Part shown: positions 29,701-38,974 of the stretch, one piece after another | Layout: the number at the start of each line of letters is the position of its first letter | How positions within the stretch are numbered: the first letter of the stretch is position 1 | Source of the DNA: Pseudomonas sp. RIT-PI-S | Lineage (GTDB): Bacteria > Pseudomonadota > Gammaproteobacteria > Pseudomonadales > Pseudomonadaceae | Assembly: GCF_025642975.1 (NCBI RefSeq) | Contig: NZ_JANZKJ010000016.1 | Span: 57,044-121,043, forward strand | Direction: 5' to 3' | DNA length: 64,000 nt | The notes under the pieces: generated by a model | What the model was told of the DNA's origin: nothing | The model's input: only the letters and a program-made list of their open reading frames with translations | The model's database searches: none | Made by a program: the position numbers and the translations under genes

Positions 29701-30753
29701 ATGCCCGCCGTCGCCCGCTTGCTTCGTTCCTTTGCCCCAGTCGTGTTGAGCGGCGTTTTGAGCGCCTTGGCCGGCCCTTCCTATGCGCAAGACCTGCCAA
29801 CGGAAATCCGCATAGCCGTGCCAGACCTCAGCGCAGGAACGGACCACAGCGGTGGCGGTGTGGTGGACGTGCTGCGCGACCAGCAACTGCTGGAAAAAGA
29901 GTTCGCCGCCGATGGCATTAAGGTGCAGTGGCTGTTCTTCAAAGGCGCGGGCCCTGTGATCAATGAGGCCTTGGCCAACGGCCAGGTGGACTTCGCCTAC
30001 CTAGGCGACCTTGCTGCCATCATCGGCAAGGCCAGTGGCCTGGATACCCGCCTGCTCAGCGGCGCCGCCCGCCGGGTGAAGAGCTACCTGGGCGTGGTGC
30101 CCGGCTCCGGGGTGAAAACCCTCGAAGACCTCAAGGGCAAGCAAGTGGCGGTCTTCCGTGGCACCGCCAGCCAGCTCTCGTTCGACGCCGCCTTGGCCAG
30201 CCGCGGCTTGTCCGAGCGGGACCTGAAGGTGGTTAACCTGGACTTCAGCGCGGCCAACGCGGCCTTGGCCGCGCGGCAGATCGACGCCACCTGGGGTAAC
30301 GCCGGGTTGATCGCTCTGCGCGAGCGGGGGTTGGCCGAGCTGCCGCTGAGCACCGCCGACCTGGGCGGCGCGGGTGACCTGCAAGGCGTGCTGGTGGGCA
30401 CGGGGCAGTTCATCGACCACTACCCGCAAGTCACCGAGCGCCTGCTGCGCGCCCAGCAACAGGCGCTGAACTGGCTGGCACAACCGGGCCACAAGCAAGC
30501 TTATGTAGAGCTGGTGTCGCGCCTGGCCAACTACCCGGCGGTGATCCTCGCCACCGATGTGGAGGGCGAGGACTTCAGCCGTCAGTTCGACCCCAAGCTT
30601 GACCAGGACTTCCTCGGCAGGCTGCAAACAGCAGTGGACTTCGCCGGCCAGCAGCGGCTGATTCGCGCGCCCTTCCAGGTGACCGAATGGGCACAGCCGC
30701 GCTTCCTGGATGCCGCGTTGCAAGCCTCCGGCGCGGCTCAGGCTGCCCGCTAG
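29701..30753 (+). CDS. Sulfonate/nitrate-type ABC substrate-binding protein
   Basis: This 350-residue periplasmic protein has a signal peptide (about residues 1-29, ending SYA). The SsuA/NMT1-like fold follows: VQWLFFKGAGPVINEALANGQVDFAYLGDLAAI and GKQVAVFRGTASQLSFDAAL. Relatives bind alkanesulfonates, taurine or sulfate esters. It is the first gene of a set with a TonB-dependent receptor and two TauD-family dioxygenases, which strengthens a sulfur-source role. No permease or ATPase gene lies next to it, so it must share an ABC transporter encoded elsewhere. The exact ligand is unknown. Confidence 0.85.
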   Translation: MPAVARLLRSFAPVVLSGVLSALAGPSYAQDLPTEIRIAVPDLSAGTDHSGGGVVDVLRDQQLLEKEFAADGIKVQWLFFKGAGPVINEALANGQVDFAYLGDLAAIIGKASGLDTRLLSGAARRVKSYLGVVPGSGVKTLEDLKGKQVAVFRGTASQLSFDAALASRGLSERDLKVVNLDFSAANAALAARQIDATWGNAGLIALRERGLAELPLSTADLGGAGDLQGVLVGTGQFIDHYPQVTERLLRAQQQALNWLAQPGHKQAYVELVSRLANYPAVILATDVEGEDFSRQFDPKLDQDFLGRLQTAVDFAGQQRLIRAPFQVTEWAQPRFLDAALQASGAAQAAR

Positions 30754-30840
30754 CCCCCCCACCGATCACCACCCCTGAACCCACCAGCGGCTGCTGGCGC
30801 GGGTAGCCGTTGCCAAAAAAACGCCTCAAGGAAGAACTGC

Positions 30841-33180
30841 ATGCGCTTGAACCGCCTGGCCACCACACCCTTCACCGCCCCGTTTGCCGCCCTGGATTGC
30901 ACCTTGGCGCTGTGGCTGCTCACCGCCGCAGGCAGTGCCATGGCCGCCACCGACGAGCCCAATGAAGCCGCGGCCCCAGGCACAGCGCTGGAAAAAGTCA
31001 CGGTCACCACACGCCGCCGCGAGGAAGACGCGCAAAACGTGCCCACCCCAATGACCACCGTCAGCGGCGCCACCCTGGAAACCCAGCGCATCACCAAGGT
31101 TCAAGACCTGCAGCAACTGCTGCCCAGCGTGAACGTTGCCTTTATCCATGCACGGCAATCCAGCGTGGCGGTGCGCGGCATTGGCAATAACCCGGCCAGC
31201 GACGGGCTGGAGGGCAGCGCGGGCATTTACCTGGATAACGTGTACCTCGGCCGCCCGGGCATGGCCGTGTTCGACCTCCTGGACATCGAGCAACTCGAAT
31301 TGCTGCGTGGCCCTCAAGGCACGTTGTTCGGCAAGAACACCACTGCTGGCGTGGTGAACATCAGCACCCGCGCCCCAAGCTTCGAAACCGAGCGCACGGT
31401 GGAGGTCTCGGGCGGGGACTATGGGTATTTCCAGGGGCGCGGCACGGTCAACGGGGCACTGACCGAGACCCTCGCCGGGCGCTTGTCGGCCTATCGCACG
31501 CGCGACGATGGCTACATCAAGAATGTGTACGACGGCCACCGCCTCAACGGCGGCGAACGCCAGGGCTTTCGCGGGCAACTGCTGTTCAAGCCCAACGATG
31601 ACTTCAGCCTGCGCTGGATCAACGACTACAACGAAGAGGATTCCAGCACCGGCACCATGGTGGTTTATGGCGCGCCTGCGCGGTACTGGCAGCGCGCGGC
31701 GCTGGTCGGCGCCACACCGCAGCGGGACCCGGACGATAAAAAGGTCAACATCGACGGCCGCCAGCATGTGAGCGTGCATCAGGGCGGCAGCTCGGTGGAG
31801 GCCAATTGGAACCTGGCCGGCGGCTACACGCTAACATCCATCAGCGCCTACCGCTTCTGGCACTTCACCCCGGCCAACGATGAAAGCCTCAACGTGCCGG
31901 CGATCCTCAACACCGGCGTCGAGGTCAACGATCGCCAGTTCTCCCAGGAAGTGCGCCTGGCCTCGCCCAAGGGCGAATTGTTCGATTACGTGGTGGGCGC
32001 CTATGTGTTCGACCAGAACCTGGGCAACCGTACCTTTACCGATTACGGCCCGGCGGCGGACTCGTTCCTGCTGGGCAGCAACCTCAATGCCCTGAACAAC
32101 ACCCGCACCAAGGCCAACGGCAAGATCGAAACCGACAGCTACGCCGCCTTCGCCCAAGGCACGTGGCACTTCACCGACCGCCTGGACTTCACCGCTGGCC
32201 TGCGCGGCACCTATGAGGAGAAAACCGCCTCGATCACCCGCTTCGCCCCCGTGGGCGGTGCGGCCGTGACGGGGGCCGCCGCGGCCGTGCGCGCATCGCA
32301 ACTGGGCGCTTACGACTCCGGCGACCTGAACCTGCACAACGCGGCTCCCTCGGCCTTGCTGAGCCTGAGCTACAGGCTCAGCGATGACGTGCTTGGCTAT
32401 GCGTCGCTCGCCCACGGGGAAAAGTCTGGTGGGGTGAACCTGGCGGTCAGCAGCGCGCCGGTGGCCGGGGCCAGCTCGTTGGTGGTGGGGCCGGAGCGCG
32501 CCAACGATGCCGAACTGGGGCTCAAAAGCCGCTTGCTGAGCAACCGCCTACTACTCAACGCCAACCTATTCTGGACGGGCATCCACGGCTACCAGGCGAC
32601 CACGCTGTATCAGCCAGCGGGTGCAGCCACAGTGGTGCAGATGCTCGCCAATGCCGGCAGCGTGCGTTCCCGCGGGCTGGAGCTGGAAGCTACCGCCCTG
32701 CCCTTGCGCGGGCTCACGCTCAACTTCAGCGGCTCGTACAACGACGTGACCTACCTGAGCTTCAAGGACGCGCCTTGCCCTGGCGAGGTGACCACGGTCA
32801 ACGCCGCCGCCACGTGCGACCTCACGGGTGATCGAGTGGTGGGCGCCTCCAAGTGGATCGCCAACCTCAACGGCGAATACAAGTGGCAGCTGCCCAACCG
32901 CGTGGAACCCTACGTCAGCGCCAGCTATGCCTACCGCTCGTGGGCCGAGGGTTCGTTGGACAACTCCTCGCTGTCGCGCATCGACGGCTACGGCCTGCTC
33001 AACCTGTCTGCCGGGGTGCGCCGCGACCTGGGCGACGGCCAGCTGGACGTGTCCCTCTGGGTACGCAACGCCACCGACCGGGACTACTACCTCAGCGCCT
33101 TCGCTTACCTCAATGGCGCCTACACCGCTTCCGAAGGCCCGCCGCGCACGCTGGGTGCGACGGCGCGCTACGACTTCTAA
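30841..33180 (+). CDS. TonB-dependent outer membrane receptor
   Basis: This 779-residue protein has an N-terminal export signal (about residues 1-35). A TonB box-like EKVTVTTRR lies near 50-58. The plug domain contains DLQQLLPSVNV, RGIGNNPASDG and LLRGPQGTLFGKNTTAGVVNI, and the 22-strand barrel ends in ARYDF, where terminal Phe favours outer-membrane insertion. The plug motifs match the Fe-independent substrate receptor group rather than a specific siderophore. Placed between a sulfonate-type binding protein and TauD-like enzymes, it likely brings the same organosulfur compound across the outer membrane. Confidence 0.9.
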   Translation: MRLNRLATTPFTAPFAALDCTLALWLLTAAGSAMAATDEPNEAAAPGTALEKVTVTTRRREEDAQNVPTPMTTVSGATLETQRITKVQDLQQLLPSVNVAFIHARQSSVAVRGIGNNPASDGLEGSAGIYLDNVYLGRPGMAVFDLLDIEQLELLRGPQGTLFGKNTTAGVVNISTRAPSFETERTVEVSGGDYGYFQGRGTVNGALTETLAGRLSAYRTRDDGYIKNVYDGHRLNGGERQGFRGQLLFKPNDDFSLRWINDYNEEDSSTGTMVVYGAPARYWQRAALVGATPQRDPDDKKVNIDGRQHVSVHQGGSSVEANWNLAGGYTLTSISAYRFWHFTPANDESLNVPAILNTGVEVNDRQFSQEVRLASPKGELFDYVVGAYVFDQNLGNRTFTDYGPAADSFLLGSNLNALNNTRTKANGKIETDSYAAFAQGTWHFTDRLDFTAGLRGTYEEKTASITRFAPVGGAAVTGAAAAVRASQLGAYDSGDLNLHNAAPSALLSLSYRLSDDVLGYASLAHGEKSGGVNLAVSSAPVAGASSLVVGPERANDAELGLKSRLLSNRLLLNANLFWTGIHGYQATTLYQPAGAATVVQMLANAGSVRSRGLELEATALPLRGLTLNFSGSYNDVTYLSFKDAPCPGEVTTVNAAATCDLTGDRVVGASKWIANLNGEYKWQLPNRVEPYVSASYAYRSWAEGSLDNSSLSRIDGYGLLNLSAGVRRDLGDGQLDVSLWVRNATDRDYYLSAFAYLNGAYTASEGPPRTLGATARYDF

Positions 33181-33222
33181 ACGCTGTACCGAACCACCGC
33201 CCAACCACCCGAGGAGCCATCC

Positions 33223-34131
33223 ATGAGCATCGCCGCCGTCGCTGTTCCACCTGCTTCCACTGCTGCTTTGAGCGTTCATCCCGTCGCCGGCCGTATCGGC
33301 GCGGAGATCCGCGGCATCCGCCTGACCGGCGACCTGGATACCGCCACCGTGGCGGCGATCCAGGCCGCGCTGGTGCAGCACAAAGTGATTTTCTTCCGCC
33401 AGCAGCATCACCTGGACGACGCCGGCCAGGAAGCCTTCGCCACCCTGCTCGGCGAGCCGGTCGCACACCCGACCGTGCCGGTGCGTGAAGGCACCCGCTA
33501 CCTACTGGAGCTCGACGGTGCCGAGGGCGCCAGGGCCAACTCCTGGCACACCGACGTGACCTTCGTGGATGCCTACCCGAAAGCGTCCATCCTGCGCAGC
33601 GTGGTGGCGCCGGACGCTGGCGGCGATACCGTATGGGCAAACACCGCTACCGCCTATGACGACCTGCCAGAAACCTTGCGCGGCCTGGCCGATACGTTAT
33701 GGGCGATCCACAGCAACGAGTACGACTACGCCGGCATTCGCCCCGGGGCCACCGCACAGCGGTTGGAGCGCTACCGCACGGTATTCGCGTCCACCGTTTA
33801 TGAAACCGAGCATCCAGTGGTGCGGGTGCATCCGGTGAGCGGCGAACGCACCCTGCTGCTCGGCCACTTTGTGAAGCGGCTCAAAGGGCTTTCGCAGGCC
33901 GACTCCAACCACCTGTTCACGGTATTGCAGGGCTATGTCACCCGGCTGGAAAACACCGTGCGCTGGCGCTGGCAGGCAGGTGACGTGGCGATCTGGGATA
34001 ACCGCGCCACCCAGCATTACGCCGTGGACGACTACGGCACCCAGCCGCGCATCGTGCGCCGGGTCACCCTGGCCGGCGACGTGCCGGTGGCGCTCGATGG
34101 CCAACGCAGCCACACCAGCCGTAAGGGCTGA
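33223..34131 (+). CDS. TauD/TfdA-family 2-oxoglutarate dioxygenase (first copy)
   Basis: This 302-residue Fe(II)/2-oxoglutarate oxygenase is related to taurine dioxygenase and the alkylsulfatase AtsK. The iron ligands HxD are in SWHTDVTF and the distal His in NRATQHYAV; RIVRRVTL supplies the co-substrate Arg. Such enzymes hydroxylate the carbon next to sulfur to release sulfite or sulfate. The GGAGCC ribosome binding site is well spaced before the ATG at 33223. It is followed 33 bp later by a second member of the family. Confidence 0.9.
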   Translation: MSIAAVAVPPASTAALSVHPVAGRIGAEIRGIRLTGDLDTATVAAIQAALVQHKVIFFRQQHHLDDAGQEAFATLLGEPVAHPTVPVREGTRYLLELDGAEGARANSWHTDVTFVDAYPKASILRSVVAPDAGGDTVWANTATAYDDLPETLRGLADTLWAIHSNEYDYAGIRPGATAQRLERYRTVFASTVYETEHPVVRVHPVSGERTLLLGHFVKRLKGLSQADSNHLFTVLQGYVTRLENTVRWRWQAGDVAIWDNRATQHYAVDDYGTQPRIVRRVTLAGDVPVALDGQRSHTSRKG

Positions 34132-34164
34132 AGCCCGTTCAACCCTTTTGCGGAGGCACTACCG

Positions 34165-35070
34165 ATGAACGTTGCAGTTTCTACCCTGACGTCAGCCAGG
34201 GTACAGCCAGCGCCGCCCGAGCGCTTCGACATCACCCCGCTGGACGCCCCGCTCGGCGCCCTGGTCAGCGGCTTCGACGCCAAGGCCCTGCGACCTGAGC
34301 AGGTGTTGCAGCTCAAGCAGGCGCTGCGGGATCACCATATTCTGCTGTTCCGCGGGCAGCAGCTGGACGATGCGCAATACCTGGCCTTCGCCACGCACTT
34401 CGGCGCGGTGTTTCAGCCCCCTGCCAACATCCCGGTGCTGTCTTCGGGTGCCGACGGCAAGGCGCCCGAGATCGTGAAGGTGGCCAACAGCGAGGGCGGC
34501 GAGCTAGGCAATACCGCGATACCGGCCCATGCCGACCACCATTGGACGCCCACGCCGTCGTCGGGGTCTTTCCTGTACGCGCAGGCCGTACCTTCCACTG
34601 GTGGCGAAACCCGCTTCACCAACCTGGCACTCGCCTACGAAACCCTTAACGAAGCCACCCGCCGGGAGATCGACCCGCTGAGGCTGATCACCTATAACCC
34701 GTTCATTCGCTTGAAAACCGGCGGGTACAACGGCAGCTTCGTGCGCTACCGCACCCCTGAGGTGCCGGCCATCCAAGGCACCGAGCATCCCCTGGTGCGC
34801 ACCCACCCAGAAAGCGGCAAGCGCCTGCTGTTCCTCGGCGTGGCTACAGAAGTGGAAATCCCCGGGGCAGACCCCGCCTACGGCCAGGCGCTGATCGAGC
34901 GCTTGCGCGAACATTTGGAACAGCCGCGCTTTCACTACAGCCACGCCTGGCAGCCGGGGGACATCATCTGGTGGGACAACCAGGCGGTGCTCCATGCGCG
35001 AAACGCCTTCCCGGCCAAGGAACAGCGGCGGATGAAGCGGATCAGCCTGGCGGGAAGCCGGCCGTTCTAA
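34165..35070 (+). CDS. TauD/TfdA-family 2-oxoglutarate dioxygenase (second copy)
   Basis: This 301-residue enzyme is of the same superfamily but clearly divergent from its neighbour. HAD in IPAHADHHW supplies the HxD, the distal His is in NQAVLHARNAF, and RRMKRISL carries the Arg. Two adjacent but different enzymes suggest distinct substrates or steps, for example a sulfonate and a sulfate ester. It is the last gene before the repeat array and its stop is followed by repeat DNA within 100 bp. Confidence 0.9.
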   Translation: MNVAVSTLTSARVQPAPPERFDITPLDAPLGALVSGFDAKALRPEQVLQLKQALRDHHILLFRGQQLDDAQYLAFATHFGAVFQPPANIPVLSSGADGKAPEIVKVANSEGGELGNTAIPAHADHHWTPTPSSGSFLYAQAVPSTGGETRFTNLALAYETLNEATRREIDPLRLITYNPFIRLKTGGYNGSFVRYRTPEVPAIQGTEHPLVRTHPESGKRLLFLGVATEVEIPGADPAYGQALIERLREHLEQPRFHYSHAWQPGDIIWWDNQAVLHARNAFPAKEQRRMKRISLAGSRPF

Positions 35071-35164
35071 CCAGGCGTATGCCTTTGCGCCTCTCTCGAA
35101 GGGGCGGACACCAGCCCGCGAACCAGCAATTGGGCTGGCAGCTGTGTTCTGGTCGGCAGCCGCG

Positions 35165-36290
35165 TTCGCGGGCTTTGCACGCTCCTACAGAGGACTGGGT
35201 TTGAGTAGGCGCTGGCGCTAGCCTGCGAACGTCACGCTGCCGGTTCGCGGGCTTTGCCCGCTCCTACAGGTGGCCGGGGTTGGGTGGGAGCTGGCGCTCG
35301 CCTGCGAACGTCATGCCGCTGATTCGCGGGCTTTGCCCGCTCCTACAGGTGGCTGGGTTGGGGTGGGAGCTGGCGCTAGCCTGCGAACGTCACGCTGCCG
35401 GTTCGCGGGCTTTGCCCGCTCCTACAGGTGGCTGGAGTTTGGGTAGGAGCTGGCGCTAGCCTGCGAACGACAGGCCGCCGGTTCGCGGGCTTTGCTCGCT
35501 CCTGCAGGTGGCCGGGTTTGAGTAGAGCTGGCGTCAGCCTGCGAACGTCACGCCGCCGGTTCGCGGGCTTTGCCCGCTCCTACAGGTGGCCGGGTTGGGG
35601 TGGGAGCTGGCGCCAGCCTGCGAACGCCAGGCCGCCGATTCGCGGGCTTTGCCCATTCCTACAGGTGGCCGGGTTTGGGTGGGAGCTGGCGCTAGCCTGC
35701 GAACGACAGGCCGCTGGTTCGCGGGCTTTGCCCGTTCCTACAGGTGGCTGGAGTTTGGGTGGGAGCTGGCGCTAGCCTGCGAACGACAGGCCGCTGGTTC
35801 GCGGGCTTTGCTCGCTCCTGCAGGTGGCCGGGTTTGGGTGGGAGCTGGCGCCGGGCTGCGAACGTCATGCCGCTGGTTCGCGGGCTTCGCCCGCTCCTAC
35901 AGGTGGTCGGGTTTGGGTGGGGGGTGGCGCTAGCCTGCGAACGTCACGCCGCCGGTTCGCGGGCTTTGCCCGCTCCTACAGGTGGCTGGGGTTGGGGTGG
36001 GAGCTGGCACTAGCCTGCGAACGTCACGCCGCTGGTTCGCGGGCTTTGCCCGCTCCTACAGGTGGCCGGGTTGGGGTGGGAGCTGGCGCTAGCCGGCGAA
36101 CGTCACGCCGCCGGTTCGCGGGCTTTGCCCGCTCCTACAGGTGGCCGGGGTTGGGTGGGAGCTGGCGCTAGCCTGCGAACGTCATACCGCTGATTCGCGG
36201 GCTTTGCCCGCTCCTACAGGTGGCCGGGGTTGGGTGGGAGCTGGCGCTCGCCGGCGAACGTCATGCCGCTGATTCGCGGGCTTTGCCATT
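35165..36290. repeat. Tandem array of about 15 REP doublets (REPIN-like), 79-bp period
   Basis: The motif TTCGCGGGCTTTG begins at 35165, 35244, 35323, 35402, 35482, 35560, 35639, 35718, 35798, 35877 (TTCGCGGGCTTCG), 35956, 36036, 36115, 36194 and 36273, so spacing is 78-80 bp. Each unit has a forward REP (GCGGGC-TTT-GCCCGC stem, then TCCTACAGG) and about 25 bp later an inverted, decayed REP (GGGAGCTGGCGCTAGCCTGCGAAC, in two parts). This is the inverted-pair layout of REPINs, repeated head to tail. Units differ by a few substitutions. Frames with repeated Arg/Gly/Trp-rich peptide are by-products. The last unit is cut off next to the stop of the GGDEF gene. Confidence 0.95.
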
Positions 36291-36295
36291 CGGTG

Positions 36296-38161
36296 TTACA
36301 GCGTTCGCTCGAACAGGCACACGCGGTTGCGCCCACCTTGCTTGGCGGCGTACATGGCGCTATCGGCGTCTTTGATCAACTGTTCGGCGCTGCGCGGGTC
36401 GCCGACCTCATGCAGGGTCAGGCCAATGCTGGCGCTGACCTCCACGCTCCGCTCGCCCAGCATCACTGGGCTGGCTATGGCGCTCAGCAGCTTGCGTGCC
36501 ACGCCACTGGCCAGGGTGGGGTCGGCCAGGTGCGCCAGCACTACCACGAACTCATCCCCCGCCAGGCGGAACACTCGGTCGCTACCGCGCAGGCAGCGCA
36601 CCATGCGCTGGCCGATCTCCTTGAGCAGCACGTCGCCGGCATCGTGCCCCAGGTTGTCGTTGACCGCCTTGAAGCCGTCCAGGTCGATAAACAGCACGCT
36701 CAGGGTGTAGGCCTCCGCGGCCACGCCACCCATTGCCCGGGGTAGCCATTCGTTCAACGCCCGGCGGTTGGCTACGCCGGTCAAGGGGTCTTGCAGGGCC
36801 TGACGCTCGCGAGCTTCTTCCTTGGCCTTGCGGGCGGTGATCTCGTGCAAGAACGCGTTGAAAAACACCCCCTGCTCAACGTGCAGGGCATTGATATGCA
36901 CCTCGACCGGAATGGTCTGGCCGTCTCGCCGCAGGGCCTGAAGCTCCAGGCGCCGCCCCAGCACCCGGTTTTCACCGGTGCGCAGGTATCGACGCATGCC
37001 CTGCGTGTGGCGCTCGCGCAGTTCTGGCGGAATCAGCAGCTCTTCGAGCAACTGGCCAACGGCCTCGTCTCGGGACCAACCGAAAGTGGCCTCGGCCTGC
37101 CGATTCCAGGACAGAATCCGGCCCTGCTCATCGGTGCGTACGTAGGCGTCCTGGGTGTACTCAAGCACTGCGGACAGTTCGGCTTCGCGCTGATGCAGCG
37201 TGTGCGTGCGCTCCGCGACCCGCTGCTCCAGCTCATTGGCCAACTGCGCCAATGCGCCCTGGGCAGCTTTGCGTGCCTGGATATCCGTCACCACGGCGAG
37301 GATGAAATCCAGCGCGCCATTGTTGAGGTTATGCCGGGTCAGGGTCAGGTGTACCCAGCGGATTTCCCCATCCTTGCGCACGCACCGCTTCTCTAGCTCG
37401 AAACGGTCGATTTCACCCCGGCACAGCCGCTCCCATTGCTCCAGATCCCCGCTCAAGTCGTCGGGATGGGTAAGGTCGCTGTAGCTCATGCCAACCAATT
37501 CTTCGCGCGAGTATCCCACCAGGTCGGCAAAAGCGGGGTTGATCCGGACCAGGCCGCCAAGCGCATCGGAGACTGCCATGCCCGGCCCAGCACTCTCGAA
37601 CACCGAGCGAAAACGATCTTCGGCAGTCTCGATGCGTGCCTCGGATATCTCCAGGTGAGAGCGCGACAACAACGACGCCTCACGCAGCCGCACTTCTCGG
37701 ACCACCAATTCGGCGAGGTCGGTCAGGATCTGCCGCTGATCCGGGCTTAATTCACGCGGGCGGGAATCGATGGCACAGAGCGTGCCCAGTGCATAGCCGT
37801 CGCTGGTACGTAGCGGATAGCCCGCGTAGAAGCGGATGTTTGGGGCACTGCGAACCAACGGGTTATTGGCAAAGCGCAGGTCTTGGGTGGCGTCATTGAC
37901 CACTAAGGGTTCACGCTGGCGGATGGCGTGATCGCAGAACGCGATTTCCCGCGGCGTTTCTCGTACATCGAGGCCCACCGCAGACTTAAACCACTGCCGG
38001 TGTTCGTCAATCAGGGAAACCAGGGCGATAGGTACATTCAGAGCCCGTGCCAAAAGCCGGGTGATCCGGTCAAATTCCGGCTCCGGTTCGGTATCCAGCA
38101 GGTTCAGTGCCCGGAGCAATCGCAGGCGGATTTGCTCGGGTTCCGAAGCGAGGTCGATCAC
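36296..38161 (-). CDS. GAF-PAS-PAS diguanylate cyclase (AGDEF)
   Basis: This protein is 621 residues from GTG at 38161, chosen because GGAG lies 7 bp upstream; the alternative ATG at 38227 has no ribosome binding site. An N-terminal GAF domain (about 20-155) has FCDHAIR and YAGYPLRT. Two PAS/PAC modules (about 175-300 and 315-435) and a GGDEF domain follow. The active-site motif is AGDEF near residues 534-538, a known functional variant, with an RxxD inhibitory site five residues earlier (RGSD). It makes cyclic-di-GMP in the cytoplasm. It has no transmembrane helix and stands next to other signalling genes. Confidence 0.9.
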   Translation of the reverse strand: MIDLASEPEQIRLRLLRALNLLDTEPEPEFDRITRLLARALNVPIALVSLIDEHRQWFKSAVGLDVRETPREIAFCDHAIRQREPLVVNDATQDLRFANNPLVRSAPNIRFYAGYPLRTSDGYALGTLCAIDSRPRELSPDQRQILTDLAELVVREVRLREASLLSRSHLEISEARIETAEDRFRSVFESAGPGMAVSDALGGLVRINPAFADLVGYSREELVGMSYSDLTHPDDLSGDLEQWERLCRGEIDRFELEKRCVRKDGEIRWVHLTLTRHNLNNGALDFILAVVTDIQARKAAQGALAQLANELEQRVAERTHTLHQREAELSAVLEYTQDAYVRTDEQGRILSWNRQAEATFGWSRDEAVGQLLEELLIPPELRERHTQGMRRYLRTGENRVLGRRLELQALRRDGQTIPVEVHINALHVEQGVFFNAFLHEITARKAKEEARERQALQDPLTGVANRRALNEWLPRAMGGVAAEAYTLSVLFIDLDGFKAVNDNLGHDAGDVLLKEIGQRMVRCLRGSDRVFRLAGDEFVVVLAHLADPTLASGVARKLLSAIASPVMLGERSVEVSASIGLTLHEVGDPRSAEQLIKDADSAMYAAKQGGRNRVCLFERTL

Positions 38162-38254
38162 CTGTCGGCTCCATGTGCCGCTATGCAGCGCGGCGTAGAA
38201 CAGCGCAGGGCGGCGCCGGGGCCGCATGCGGCCCGGCGCCGTATTACCCGAACG

Positions 38255-38458
38255 TCAATGGCGGCCGGTGTACTCGGCGCGCCCGCGCCCGGTGTTCTCC
38301 ACCAGCCGGCGGCCCGTCTCGCCCTCGCGGTGGCGATACTCATCACGGCCGTTGGTTTCGGGCTTGCCAGGGGCTGGGGTAGCCTTCGCCGACGGGTCGG
38401 TGCGTTGCGCTTCGCAGGGAGTTTCCCGGTCTTCGAGTCGTTTCACCATGACAACCAT
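38255..38458 (-). CDS. Small basic hydrophilic protein
   Basis: This 67-residue protein starts at the ATG at 38458 behind a strong GAGGAG ribosome binding site 8 bp away. It begins MVVMVKRLEDRETP and is rich in Arg, Glu and Gly, with no hydrophobic segment, so it is probably cytosolic and partly disordered. It lies 11 bp after the DUF3597 gene on the same strand, suggesting an operon. I do not recognise a family; the ribosome binding site and operon position are the main support. Confidence 0.55.
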   Translation of the reverse strand: MVVMVKRLEDRETPCEAQRTDPSAKATPAPGKPETNGRDEYRHREGETGRRLVENTGRGRAEYTGRH

Positions 38459-38469
38459 CGGCGTGCTCC

Positions 38470-38895
38470 TCATAGCAGGTCTTGCGGAACGGTACCGCCA
38501 CTGGCGGCGACTTTTTGCAGAACGGCCTTGTGCAACCACATGTTCATCTGCGCCGAATCACTCAGCTTGTCGGCCGGGCAGTTGAGTTCGGTGGCAAGTT
38601 GCTTGCGGTGTTCCAGGCTGCTGTCGATGCCGAGCAGCTTGAGCAGGTCCACGACCGAGGTGCGCCAGTTGAGCTTCTCTGCGCTATTGGCGGCCAGCCC
38701 ATCGAGCTTGGCGCCCACGTCTACGGTGCTGCCAGTGGCAGGTACGCTGGTGCCGGTAATGCTCGGCGCGAGCCCGTCGTTGTTCACCGGCGGCGCACTG
38801 CCTGCCGGCGCGGTGGTGGGAGCGGTAGTGGACGCAGGCTGGGTGTCGTCGTGGCCAATGCCCAGTTTGCTCAGAATATCTTTGAACAGGCTCAT
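38470..38895 (-). CDS. DUF3597 domain protein
   Basis: This 141-residue protein starts at the ATG at 38895 (MSLFKDILSKLGIG), downstream of the longer open frame that begins at 38943. A Pro/Thr/Ala-rich linker (about 15-45) leads to the DUF3597 domain (about 50-141), with KLNWRTSVVDLLKLLGIDSSLEHRKQLATEL. Domain function is unknown; structures suggest a LysM-like or small helical fold. It is the first gene of a probable pair with the small basic protein. Confidence 0.85.
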   Translation of the reverse strand: MSLFKDILSKLGIGHDDTQPASTTAPTTAPAGSAPPVNNDGLAPSITGTSVPATGSTVDVGAKLDGLAANSAEKLNWRTSVVDLLKLLGIDSSLEHRKQLATELNCPADKLSDSAQMNMWLHKAVLQKVAASGGTVPQDLL

Positions 38896-38974
38896 CAATG
38901 TTTCCTCTTGGTGCCGTAGGTCATTGGTGGACCCCGGCCCCAAGCGGAAAGTTTGATCGGGTTGATCAGCGTGA

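Noticed and set aside
35428..36171. Overlapping frames of 89-115 residues with repeated Arg/Gly/Trp-rich peptide
   Set aside because: They come from reading a 79-bp repeat; three units restore the frame, which makes apparent repeats. REP DNA explains them fully.
35165..36290. CRISPR array
   Set aside because: There are no unique spacers: the whole 79-bp unit is repeated, repeats are longer and diverged, and no cas genes occur.
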